The position numbers and the translations under genes are program-made. A DNA stretch of 64,000 nt from Viola odorata (Eukaryota; Streptophyta; Magnoliopsida; Malpighiales; Violaceae), in NCBI GenBank assembly GCA_963691705.1, contig OY829542.1, positions 2,797,688-2,861,687 on the forward strand, written 5' to 3'. How positions within the stretch are numbered: the first letter of the stretch is position 1; each line of letters opens with the position of its first letter. Shown piece by piece: positions 1-11,997 of the stretch. A model generated the notes under the pieces. That model had not been told where the DNA came from. It saw nothing but the letters and a program-made list of their open reading frames with translations, and made no database searches.

Positions 1-1554
1 CATCATTTTTTCTGTTATTACTAAAAAAATTAAGCCAAACCGCGTTAATTTCACCTTTAATTAGATTTACAAAATTAGATTTCTATTTACGGCTAACTAT
101 AGTAAAAGAGTTCAATTTGCTAGGAAAAAGTATATATAGTTTGAGTAAATAGCTTGACGTTCTTATTCTTAGTCAAGAGGTCGCTAATTTAATCATTATA
201 TATATATGAATGCAATAATAAATTACTTGTTGGAAGCGAAGTACTCTACTATATATATTTAGTTGGATGATCCAATTCAAACATAATTAGTTCCGACCCA
301 GAATTTGAAATTGTCAAAATTTAAAAATCTGTTTTTTCTTTCTTTCTTATTTTCAGTCAAAGTCATGCCATGGTAATTGTTTGCGTTAAGCATGAAGGCG
401 TTTTTGACTAATGGGTTTACATGTACACTAGGTTAAAATCCAAATTCAATGGGCTAACTAACATTTTTCTACACTAGTTAGAGTAAAATGATTTTTGTCA
501 AATGAATTATAATTAATTAATAGCTTAATCTTGATTCCACTAGGTAGTGATGAACAAGATGTTAATTTGACTTATAATTTTAATGAAAAGATTGTTGTAG
601 GAAAAAAGAGAGACTAAGTAAGCAAGTAGGAGGAGCAAAAGGGGAGAACAATGGACCACTAGATGGTTAAAGAGGGAGAATGTGGCCGACATTGGTGTGA
701 TATGGGTTGTAAATAGAGCCAGGAACATATGGACCCTTAAGGTCCATGGCCACACTCTAGAGTTTCCAAGCTTATAATTTAATTAATTAATTAAGTGGGT
801 CATCACTTGTAGTATTTTTTTTCTTCTCAATTTTCTATAAGATATGCTGTCGGTTATATATGGCATTTGACTCTATGATTACTGACAATCTCTTTCATAA
901 TAAACTACTAGTACATTATTATTATTATTATTATTATTAAGACTATTCGGTATCCGATCATCATACATATAAGTACAATTATACTCTAGATTCGATCCTG
1001 GAAGATTTTGAAAAACGGCTAACTTCTTCCTCACAAATTTAACGCAATTATATATATAAAACTCTCGAACCTAAAACTTATAGTTAAACTTGCGCTTACG
1101 ACCGGCAGTATTACCAATACATTATTGATTCTACTTCATAATTATTAATATTATTTTTTTTAAGCTTAAAAAATACTATACACTAACTATTATTCTAGTG
1201 TATTATTATTATTATTATTATATATGTAAGCGTTCTGACCGCGGAGCCCCACGCGACTTAGGAGTTGGCGGAGCACAGCCATCTTCCTAAAATGGTATGG
1301 AAAAAACGTTAACCCATGAGTTTTAATGTTGTAGCCGAATTTGAGCATAGAAGTGTGTAATGTCCGTGGGACGGTGCAGAAAGCGCGTACGTAAACTTGA
1401 AAACATTTTTTTTGTGTTGTTTTTTGATAATGTAAACTACAGTATGATTTAATTAATTAATTCTTATAATTAGGAGATTGAATTCTTGTTCTTTGTCATG
1501 CCTATAATTGTCTTTCTCCATCACTTCTCTTGTATGGCCTTATAAGCAAGCAAC
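1..1554. other. Upstream intergenic DNA of the ACC synthase gene
   Basis: AT-rich sequence with no convincing gene. It holds two ATT/TTA microsatellites (about 916-940 and 1198-1220), runs of TTAATTAA, and the presumed promoter of the ACC synthase gene at its right end. The short open frames are low-complexity and resemble no family I know. Confidence 0.6.
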
Positions 1555-1562
1555 TATATATA
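1555..1562 (+). promoter_or_regulatory. Probable TATA box of the ACC synthase gene
   Basis: TATATATA lies about 146 bases upstream of the chosen ATG at 1702. It is followed by a pyrimidine- and CA-rich stretch typical of a plant 5' leader. Transcription would start near 1585-1595. This is inferred from spacing and composition only. Confidence 0.55.
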
Positions 1563-1701
1563 CATGCACAACTCACTCCATTTCTCCAACATCCATCAAA
1601 ACCAACTACAAATTCTTCCCACATCTTCTTCTCCACCACTCTCTTCTTCTACTGGTCAAGATTCTTAATTCAAACATTTTTTGTTCTTTTTACGAAAAAT
1701 A

Positions 1702-3359
1702 ATGAGGATGCTGTCAACAAAAGCCATGTGTAATACTCATGGACAAGATTCTTCTTACTTTCTTGGATGGCAAGAATACGAGAAGAATCCATACGATGAG
1801 ATCAAGAATCCAACCGGAATCATCCAAATGGGTCTTGCGGAAAACCAACTCTCCTTTGATCTTCTTGAATCATGGCTTGCTGCTAACCCAGACGCAGCTG
1901 GGTTCAAGAAGAATGGCCAATCCATTTTCAGAGAGCTTGCTCTCTTTCAAGACTATCACGGTCTACCCGATTTCAAGAAAGTAAGTCCATCATTAATCTT
2001 CATTATTTCGAGTATCCTCTCAGCCTTTTCCAGTCAACACAACTAAAATTCGTCATTATATATCTAACCATGGATTTTCTTTTTTTATATTTTCTTCAGG
2101 CATTAGTAGAATTCATGGGAGAAATAAGAGGAAACAAAGTGAGTTTTGATCAAAACAAGATAGTTCTTACAGCTGGTGCAACTTCTGCAAATGAGACACT
2201 CATGTTTTGCCTAGCCGAACCCGGCGAGGCATTCCTTCTTCCTACACCATATTACCCTGGGTAATTAATTAAATCTCTATTTTCTTTCTTAATTTGTTGC
2301 TTGAATGCTAAGTTACTTAACATATCATCATGAAATGTACAAATATCTAATTTTATATTATCTTTTTTCCCCTACAGATTTGATAGAGATCTCAAATGGA
2401 GAACCGGAGTTGAGATTGTACCAATTCATTGTACGAGCGAAAATTCCTTCCAAATCACTGCACAAGCTCTCGAAGCCGCTTATCTCGATGCCCAGGACCG
2501 GAACCTGAGAGTTAAGGGCGTTTTATTCACCAACCCATCAAATCCTTTAGGAACAACAATGACCAGAGACGAGTTAGCTCTCCTCCTAAATTTCATCTCG
2601 GAGAAAAATATTCACCTCATCAGCGACGAAATATACTCCGGTACCGTTTTTAGCTCCCCAGGCTTCGTCAGTATCATGGAAGTCTTAAACGACATGAAAT
2701 GCTACGAGACGAACCCCCAAGTCTGGGAAAGAGTTCACATTGTTTATAGCCTCTCCAAAGATCTCGGCCTCCCCGGTTTCCGAGTCGGTGCAATTTATTC
2801 TAACGACGACATGGTTGTCTCCGCCGCGACGAAGATGTCTAGCTTCGGTTTAGTCTCTTCCCAGACACAATACCTCCTCTCCGCTCTCCTCTCCGACAAG
2901 AAGTTCACAAAGAACTACATTGCCAAGAACCAAAAGCGGCTCAAGGAGAGACAAAAATTGTTAGTTAAGGGACTCGAAAAGGCCGGGATCAGTACGCTCA
3001 AGACTAGCAACGCCGGCTTGTTCTGTTGGGTTAACATGAAGCATCTAATGAGTTCGAATACATTCGAAGCGGAGATGGAGCTGTGGAAGAAGATCGTTTA
3101 TGATGTTAAACTCAACATCTCGCCCGGCTCCTCGTGCCATTGCACCGAACCCGGGTGGTTTCGGGTGTGTTTCGCGAACATGTCCGAAGCGACACTCAAC
3201 GTTGCGATGAAACGGTTGAAGCTGTTCGTCGGATCTTTAAGCGCAACCAACAACACCCAAAGTTGTAGCCACCAAATGTTGAAAAGTTCAAGAAAGAAGT
3301 CACTCACCAAGTGGGTTTTCCGGCTATCGTCTTCTGATCGTGAGAGTGAAGACCGGTAG
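1702..3359 (+). CDS. ACS: 1-aminocyclopropane-1-carboxylate synthase, type II
   Basis: Exons 1702-1980, 2100-2260 and 2378-3359 (GT-AG) give 473 residues, normal for the family. The enzyme is cytosolic and PLP-dependent. It converts S-adenosylmethionine to ACC, the committed and usually rate-limiting step of ethylene synthesis. The N-terminus carries the family block [18 protein letters not shown] and then [11 protein letters not shown]. The PLP lysine is about K274 in [14 protein letters not shown]. The C-terminus ends [15 protein letters not shown], which is the CDPK-site/TOE tail that lets ETO1/EOL ubiquitin-ligase adaptors target type II isoforms. The SP-rich MAPK-site extension of type I isoforms is absent. 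The start at 1702 was chosen because MRMLSTKA aligns with the MKLLSxKA start of relatives; an in-frame ATG at 1708 is less likely. The gene looks intact and is expected to be controlled partly by protein turnover. Which ACS paralogue it is cannot be told here. Confidence 0.96.
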
Positions 3360-5181
3360 TCAGGGCGAAAAAAGATACAACGCAGTCACCATTAGTTTTA
3401 CATATTTTTACCAAAATTTATTTTGGTTGGTAATTTTTATTTTTTTAAGCCATTTTCATTGTAAGTAGGAAGGTGCACTCTGTCCATTATTATCATGGAC
3501 TAGTAGTGTCTCTTAGTTCAATCATATGTGTACTTTGTCACACTTGTGTGAATCCTTGAATATAATTATTTTACATATTAAAGAAAATCATACATTTAAT
3601 TTTATAAAAGATTTAAGTTTGATATATAACGAAATTATTTTCTAACTAATAACAGAAATACTCGTAAAAAGTCGAATTCAAGTCTGAGTTCTACCTCCGC
3701 TAAAAGAAGAAGAAACTAAGCCATTATAGAAGGTAATTAAGTGTTAAGAGAGAATTAAGGGAAAAAAGAGAATAAAGAAAACAAGACGGTGACGTATTTG
3801 TGTTGCCGGCGTGGATATACTTTTGGGTTGGAGGCCATTAATTGTGGGGTCGACCGACCTTGATCATGTATCTTTCATCAATTCATCAATTGATAGATAA
3901 TAATTGATTACACTTCGTTTTTTTCTTCTTGCAATGACTCCTTAATTAATACTTACGTTGTTTAAGCCGTGTGAGTAGGGAACACTAATTAAAATCAATG
4001 CGGGTGGTCATAGCTTATAATGCGTTAGTAGTTAGCGAGTCAAAGAGCCGGGAATTTGTTTCCTCTTTTTTAGAGTTGAAACAAGAGGCCCAAAACAAAA
4101 CTCCTTCTTCACTCCTCTATCTTCTACAAGAAAAATAAAAGAAAATTAATTGGTTATATATGTTTTTTTTTATAATAATAAGCGGTAAGTGAGATTCAAA
4201 CATGGTCCAAATCCCTATCGATACATTTGCGTGAGTTAAACAATCAATGAGCTATATGTCTATCAACATTAATTATATATATTTAATTTTAATTAATCCT
4301 AACCAACTTTTGTATTTTTATATTTTTACGCTCTTTGATTTTTTTTTTTTTTGGTCCCCTAAATTGATATTGTTTGATGTAATCGTCACCTTTTTTATAG
4401 AATATTTTTATCTATTTGGCTATATATAATGTTCATGTTAAGATGGTATATATATATATGAATCGTCTCAAACGTATGAAGCCACTGCAAAAATGATTAA
4501 ATATTTATAGACGAATATGAGATTCAAAACTGAGCCGTGGATTAGAGGTGATGTCTGCTTGCTAATTTTTGGCCAATCAAAAGAGGGGTCTAAAAGAGTA
4601 AAATTATAGGGGGCAGAACATGCCTGAAATAAACACCAATTAAACAGAATCAAGCTTCTCAACTTTTCAATAAATCATTCCACAACCACGAAAAAATATC
4701 ATGCGGTAATAAGAAGTATTCGAAGTCTATTTTGAACAAAAAACTATATCAGTATCTGTAAATTACAAATGAGCTTTGAAAAAACTATATACCAATAATT
4801 ACTCGATAGTCATCGTTCATCGATGAATACCAACCATATTATTATCACTCATATACCAAAAAAATATTCTCACTGACTTTTTTCACATGTTTCTCTTACG
4901 ACGATCCCCAAATGTTGACTTCAGCTGTTACAAAGCACAAACATTTGGATTTCAAACACTAACATAAATGTTTCTTCTATCGGAAAATTGCAAGATATAA
5001 TTATGAAATACATCCCTGGTCTTCCATTTATGTTACTAATTTTGCTATATTAAAAAAAAAACGAACCGATAATAAATAAAAACAAAGTAATTAAAAAAGG
5101 ATTATCTCTAATAGTGCTGCAAGAATTTAGCTCATCCTGTCTTGAACGTAAGTTGTGGGCAAAAAAAATTGGATTAATTAA
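3360..5181. other. Intergenic DNA downstream of the ACC synthase gene
   Basis: Contains the ACS 3' UTR (roughly the first 200 bases) and AT-rich sequence with one SINE-like copy at 4163-4255. No coding region is supported; the frames near 4247-4662 are low-complexity. Confidence 0.55.
4163..4255 (-). mobile_element. tRNA-derived SINE-like copy (SINE A)
   Basis: Read on the - strand, an A-box-like TAGCTCATTGATTG (about 4240-4253) is followed some 45 bases later by a B-box-like GTTTGAATCTC (about 4190-4200). A short tail then runs into an A-run (4163-4171). This is the pol III promoter plus poly(A) architecture of plant SINEs. The copies at 24217-24312 and 44240-44330 share the layout. The unit is short, so it may be a truncated or solo head. 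Confidence 0.5.
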
Positions 5182-5894
5182 TAGGTAAAAAACGTTTTGG
5201 CACACAATATTTAGGGATTAGGATATTTTGGCACTTAACTTTCACTCCTAATTGAATAAGCCCTTAATATTTACACGTTAGACACTTTAGTAACATTTGC
5301 GTCGTTAGACAATTTGACACTCGATTTTTCAAATAACGTCGTTAAATTGTAAACATTTTCCGTTAGTTGTATTAAAAAATTATTGTATAATAAATAAAGT
5401 TATAAATGTGAAAATAATATAGAAACAAAACTTATCCAAAAAAAATACAGAAAATAATTAAAATATGTAAAAGTAATTTTAAATTTTAAATCTAAAAATA
5501 AAAATGGGGTTAACTTTATTGATTCAATAAAAGAGAAAAAAAAAGTCGATTTTTTTTTTCATTTTTAAGATGAGCAAAATCAAACAACCACCATTATCAA
5601 GAAAGTAATTTAGACTAAAAATATGAAAACAAAAGATATTCTGGTTTTTTTTAGTAGAAAATGGAAACAACTGAAACGGTGAAAGAAAAAAAAAAAGTCG
5701 TATTTATTATAAAATAGTTTTTAATGCAACTAACGGAAAAAGTTAATAATAAATTAACGGGATTAGTTATAAAATTAGATGCCAAATTATCTTACAGTGT
5801 AAATGCAGGTGTCAAACTGTCCAACCATGCAAATATTTGAGTGAAAGTTGGTGCCAAAATATCATAACCCCAAATGTTAGGGTCTTTTGCCCTA
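5182..5894. mobile_element. 713-bp terminal-inverted-repeat element, non-autonomous
   Basis: The left end (TAGGTAAAAAACGTTTTGGC) and the reverse complement of the right end (TAGGGCAAAAGACCCTAAC) begin alike. Both arms continue with matching blocks such as GATATTTTGGCAC followed by AACTTTCACTC, and further inward TTTGACAC and CCGTTAGTTG. The arms are thus long, imperfect inverted repeats of roughly 200 bases around an AT-rich core. There is no coding capacity. I saw no exact target duplication, so the superfamily (Mutator-like or other foldback) is not assigned. Confidence 0.65.
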
Positions 5895-8800
5895 GTTAAT
5901 GTTTTGTTAATTAGTAATTTATAATTACTCTGTTGCTTGTTTAGGAGTCCAACAATCTCCCGTCATGTGGTATGTGGGAGTGACATTACTTCAAAAATAA
6001 TAACTCATTATATTTTAAATATGGCCACCAATATCAATTATATACATATTTTGGTGGAACCAATATCAATTATATACATATATAACTGTCCGTTTTCAGT
6101 TTTTGCATGATATGCGGCGAATACCTGTCAAAACTACCCATGATCCTTGCATGTGAGTAGGAGAGTTTGGTAGCTCTTGTTAGTTTGAGTATTAAGAAAA
6201 TTATAAATAGATTTTTTAAAGTTATTATTTTAGGTTTATAGAAAATTAAAGAGGATTTTTATAAAGAGGTTATATTATAAAAAGAAGAAGAGGATTTTGG
6301 TCGATGGATGATCCCATGTTCTGCTTGTTGACTGCATACATGTTGTTGCTAATTAGTAGTAATATATAAATAACGTACCGATAATATTGGTTGTGGTCAA
6401 ATAGTAAGAGATCGTTTATCCTTAAACTATGATCTCAAATTTGGGTTTTTATAAATTGAGTAAACCATACCGAGAGAATCATCTTTTTTTAGGCTTGATA
6501 GTACTCGGAAAAAAAATTAATTAGTTTTCTACCCAGAAGGAACTAAGAGGATACTTAAAAGAATCGAAATAAATAAATAAAATTAAGTATTAATTAAAGG
6601 CTCATGAGTATCAATTAAAGCCGGAAATTAATTTGGAGTAGGTCTTAAATCTTACTTAGTTTCATAATTATATATATGGTCGTATCAACATCCCCTTAAT
6701 ATCTTATGTTATTTTTTTTATGGCACTTAACTTAATCTTATAATATTGTTGGTATATATAACCACAAATATCCAAATACATTGTTACATAAACAAAACCT
6801 CATGTCAATCTTAATGAAATGATAGTGTAATTAGTAAAATTTTGCATAAGGTTTGTGTATGGAGTAATAATCAAACGTTTTACTTTCTAATTTCTAATGG
6901 ACTGATTGCAAAGCATGATTTAGGCCAAAGTTGAACTTATTTAAAACATGAATTAGTAAAGAGTGAGAAAGGAAATTCCTTGAGATGAATCTTGTGGGGT
7001 TAAATCACATTAAAATTGATGCAAGTGCCCATTCAATTCCAATAATTTTATTCTGTGATTTGGTCTAATTATTATTAGAATAAAGTTAGATATGATCAGA
7101 TCATAATCTTTAGAAGATTTAAACTATATAATTAATGAAATAATTATTGTATGGTTCATAGACACTGGGTTATTTTATATATTACTATATTTAGATAATG
7201 ATTGAGTTGGTTCTATTCAATATATTTAATCCTTTTGAATGTTATTTCACTAATATTTATTTTTTAAGCCGATTTGCACCAGAACTAATAATTATGTGGC
7301 CTTCATTTCATGATTAAAGAATATAGCTAGGGACAACGACAACAAACCCTTTTGTCTTACCCCAAACTTTTTACTACTTTATGAATTTGGATGGTTGATT
7401 TTTTACCATCGGACAGAAAAAAAGTCAAGGAACAAATTAATTAAAGGAGGGTCATATTTAAGAAGTGTTTATAATGGATCAAATCTTAGCTTAGAGTTTG
7501 ATTAAACTAACCAATTATATGGAAACTAAAAAAGATTCAGATACAATAATTTGGCGCAAATATAAATGGCCAATAAACCGAAGTTGAAAGATTTATATCG
7601 AACTAAAAGATTGAGAAAAAAACGGCTATCTTTGTTCTGGGCTGACCCAGCAAGTATGGGTGACATGTGGGTTTCACATGAGTAAGCCCAGGCTAGCACA
7701 TGCCGGGGAACATAGAACACCTGCATCATTTTTTATTTTATTTTGGGGAAAAAATTAATTAATCAATAGAACGTAGTAGGGGCAAATTAGGGTTTTCCTT
7801 CTCTTGGCAAATTGAAGGAGCAACCTGGTATGACGTCCCTTTGGTGATGCTTCCATTGACGGGGACAAAGAGGGGCCATTCGAACATGGGTCATTGCCTC
7901 CATACAGCCATGCCCATTCCTTACCCTCTTCTCCCATGCCAAAGAATTTTAGTATTTCTCAGCTGCCATATTAAAAGCTCTGATACTATGTAAAATAAAG
8001 TTAGAAATTATATTATATTGACATGTTAATTATATTATATACAAACTCTTTATACAGAGAATGAAACAACGACTATAAAATCAAAAAAAGAATGTAAGCT
8101 AATTTATAAGGATTCAAATATACACTTAATTATAGGAATTTTCTATACTAACAGTACTCATTTGCTTATTATCTTTAATTTTAAAACGCCTCGTTAGAAA
8201 CGGGGCTGAAATATTTTTTTACGATAATCTGAAATGTCGACTCACATTTTACATTATATTCACTTTAATTATATCAAATCTTTCACCCCGCAACAACGCC
8301 ATATTGTACCCGGGTCACAGTCCTGGACGTCGCTAATTATATGAATAATGGTGTAACGTATAGATAATATTTTAGGAGAGAGTATATATCCAATAATTTC
8401 TTGGAGCCCAGACATAATAGATTGGTGTTTTGTCTTAATCGTTTACTTGAATGATTGAGCAATGAAATGTGTTCTTGTTGTTTTTGTCTTCATTTAGGGG
8501 CTATGATGGGAAAGAAAAAAGTTGTGTTTTTTTTTTCTTCTATTTTTCTAGTATATGATAATAACGTTGGGTATTCAAAGCCAATACTAGAAGATTCGTC
8601 GTTTGTATTCAGAATTGTCAACTCACGTACCTTAACTTAAATAACTAAATGTATATAAAATAGGTAGTAGACTATAGAGACCACTTTAACTTGGGAAATC
8701 ATTTTTTCACATAATTGAAAAGTTGGACTTTAATCTTCACAAAAACTACTTTTGCGGTGATGTTCGAGCAAAAGTCAAAGCACCTAGATATTTGAAAATT

Positions 8801-11736
8801 CAATTTCTACTAAAGAAAAAAGAAACAAAAGTGGTAAGTGGTAATTCTGGGAGACGTCAGATCCTCCCTTTGTCAATTGGAATCCAATGGCATACTCATC
8901 GGCATTTATAACTCTCCAAGGAAATTAATGATATTTTGACCATCAAGTCAGTATGTGTTGAATTTTATGTGACCGGTATAATCTTACTATTGAAATGTGA
9001 GATTTATACGGTGATCGATTTTAGAGTTTTCGTGTGAGAGAAGGAAAAACCGATGTGTCCAAACGCAAGAATTAATATAATATTTAATATAGTGGAGAGA
9101 CACATGTGGAGAGGAGGATGTACGGAAAAAACTTGAGTAGATCATGATGTACCTGTGCTTTATTTAAAACTCTAAAACACTGTGGACTGTAAATTTGATT
9201 TGGGGGAGCAAAAACTGTCACCCTTGTCTTTGTCTTAGACTTTAGGCCTTTCAATAGTTCTCTCTTGTTCTTGTTGGGCCAATGGGACCTTGTGGGCTCG
9301 CACTATAAAACAAAACAAAACAAAACTAATCGGATCCAAGTGCCAACCCAATAGTCTTTTTCCTACTTTAATGAGAATACAAAAGAAACGTTAAATTACA
9401 ATCTTTTGGGGGCCGACATCACCCTTTAGAAAACAATTAAGAAAACCAAAAAATTCACAAAATGTAAAATAGTTACAATTTGTGGATCTCTCTATATACT
9501 TAATTTAATTAACTAATCAAATCACTGTTTTTTATAAACTGGATTTATCAGTGATAACAATACAAAATGTGAGCTGAAAAAAAAACCGAAACTGACTTTA
9601 AGAAAATAAATTTTGAGAATATCACAAACCGATCTTAAAATTTTTTAAGATCGACCCAATACTTTATGAATATAATTTTCTTTTATTTCTAATGTTTTCA
9701 ACATAATGTTGACATCCATATATATAAAGAAGGGTAAAAGACAAAAATATCTTAAAGTTTATCACTTTTTTTACTACGACCCAATATCTGATATCCACAT
9801 TAAATGTAATATTTTTCAAAATAATATAATTTAGACATTTACAGAGTATGAAATCATAATTTGGTGGGGTAATGTTGAGCTAGACGTGTTAATAGTGAAT
9901 CTTATTTTTTTTACTGATAGGTTGGGTGAGGATGGTATCAACAGAGGTGTTGTATGTTGTGAAAGGTGGTGACTCTCTCAGTATGGTTTTTTCTATTTTC
10001 AAAACTCGAACTTAAAATTTTAATTAAGGGCGAATTATTTTTTTTATTGTCTTAGATTTTACCATATCAGTTAATTTTCTTCTAATTTTCATAATTTTTT
10101 GAAACGTTTTAACAATTTTTTAACGCTTAACTCTGAATTCTAATCTGAAGAAAAAAATAAGGCAAAATTACATTGAAATGACAAAAGTAAATGGCTAAAA
10201 AGTAAAAACCATAGGACAAAAAGTTGCAACGAACAAGGCCATTAAGAAGCCGAAAAAACCTCTTCAACTAAACCCGAAACAGATCAAGAAGCCCAAGAAA
10301 GATTTTAAAACAAAACCAAAGCTCGCGGGTTGGCCTAAAAGTCTACAAGCCTATAAAAGTCAAGCCCGGCTCATCCCCTGTGACTTGGCCTTGGTTTAAG
10401 TCTGATTAAAAGCTGAAAAACTCGGCTCTTCCTTTTGTTGTGCTTTTGTCCTGGTCTATTTCTAATCACACCGAAAAATTATAACGCAGCTAATTAGTGC
10501 GATAGTGTATGTTGTTTTTATAAAATAAGTTATGAGTTCGATTTTTGTGTGCAATCTCTTTTTTGGATTTGTTTACTCTAATTTTTTCTCTAACATGACC
10601 AATCATGTTGGAAAAATTTGAGTCGTCCAATTTTGAGATTAAAAATTTAACTCATTAAAAAGTTGACCACTTGTTGAATTTTATTGACTGGTCAACTCAT
10701 TAATGAGTTAAACTTTTAATCTCAATCGTCCAATTTTATTAGATGGTTCAGATTCCTTCAAGATGACCAACCATATTAGAGGAAAAATTATAACAGCCGA
10801 ATCTCTCTTTCTTTTATTAGCATGCATGTATCTCTCTTCCTTTCCTGTCTTACCGATTAAAGTGGAGTCTAAAATATTCCTAATTCCCTGCTTCAAGTAT
10901 CATGTTTGCACTCAACTAACATCTATCCTGGCATGCAATTAATTAGGCCATAAGGGCAGTATCTTGAGGCCCCAGTGACTCTTAGAGGACACAAATGTGC
11001 CCTAAAGTTGATGCGGAGGTACATTGCTTTTGCGTAATTTTGGGTTTAGTGTTCTATTTATAAAATTGATGTTCATGACTTCTTTTTTTAAGGCTACAAT
11101 GATAGTGAAATTATTCAAAAAGCCAACACATGATGACTTTTGAGTTTTGACATTGTAAATAATAATTCCCCTAAAAAGGGAAAAAGAGAGAGGAGAAGAG
11201 CACATATATGCAAGCTATTTTATTTATTAGTAGTTCAGTATTTCGGTTTTTTGAACAGTAATTTGTCGGTTTAATCTTTGTGTACGAAGTAACTGATCAA
11301 TTTTTATTTCAAAAAAATAAAATAAAATAGATTAATTATTTTACTCTTTAGAACGCCAATAAGATTGTTCTATAAAAAAAGAGTAGTGTCATTTTCACAT
11401 TCACTTAATAGTTATTTATTTAAATAAAAATAATAATATTTAATCATACGTTGATACATCACTCAGTATTAAAATAATTAGTATTTTAAGATAAATAAAT
11501 AAATAAAAGCGGAGTACATACTTGCCTTAAGAAAGATTTTAATGGGCTAAAATGTCCTATTTGACTACTTTACATAAACAGGCCTCGGAAGTTGCAAGGG
11601 GTACGGGTCTTGTTCAGATGGGCCGGTCATTAGTGGGCTTCTTATGGAAGCGAAAACCAGCAACGGGCCTCGGAAGTATGGGTTATTCAGAAATTTCAGA
11701 TTTTCACAACTTTTTTACTTGTTAGTTCTTACTAAG
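5895..11736. other. Gene-poor AT-rich intergenic DNA
   Basis: No gene is supported over nearly 6 kb. It contains a short direct duplication at 6026-6081 (two copies of ACCAATATCAATTATATACA about 33 bases apart) and an imperfect foldback at 10577-10790. All frames here are under about 70 codons and AT-driven. Confidence 0.6.
10577..10790. repeat. Imperfect foldback (inverted repeat)
   Basis: The left arm, with CGTCCAATTTTGAGATTAAA then TTTAACTCATT, is mirrored by the right arm TAATGAGTTAAACTTTTAATCTCAATCGTCCAATTTTATT read in reverse complement. The outer parts ACCAATCATGTTGG and ATGACCAACCATATTAGAG also pair loosely. The centre is near 10670-10680. It may be a degenerate MITE. Confidence 0.5.
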
Positions 11737-11738
11737 TA

Positions 11739-11997
11739 CTCCCCCTGTTCTCAAATAACTGTCGCTGTTTTACGTATTTTTACTGTTCATAATATTTGTC
11801 ATTTTATTTTTTTCGAAGTATATATTTTGTGCAAATGACAATTTTTTTTATGCATCAATCCAATTTGATGATGCTGTGGTAATTTGAGTGGAAATTAAGA
11901 GTAAAAATGAAATAATGTGGAATAAAATAAGATCAAAGATCATTGTTTTAAATTTTCTACTATTTCAAAAGCGACAATTATTTGAGGACGGAGGGAG
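11739..11997 (+). mobile_element. Stowaway MITE copy A
   Basis: 259 bp flanked by TA on both sides (11737-11738 and 11998-11999). The left terminus CTCCCCCTGTTCTCAAATAA is matched by the reverse complement of the right terminus, CTCCCTCCGTCCTCAAATAA. CTCCCTCCGT with a TA target duplication is the Stowaway (Tc1/mariner) signature. There is no ORF. The interior is closely similar to copies B and C, and to copy D in reverse orientation. Confidence 0.85.

Noticed and set aside
1681..1701. Seven-codon upstream extension of the ACC synthase frame
   Set aside because: It starts at a TTG, not an ATG. Family alignment supports 1702.
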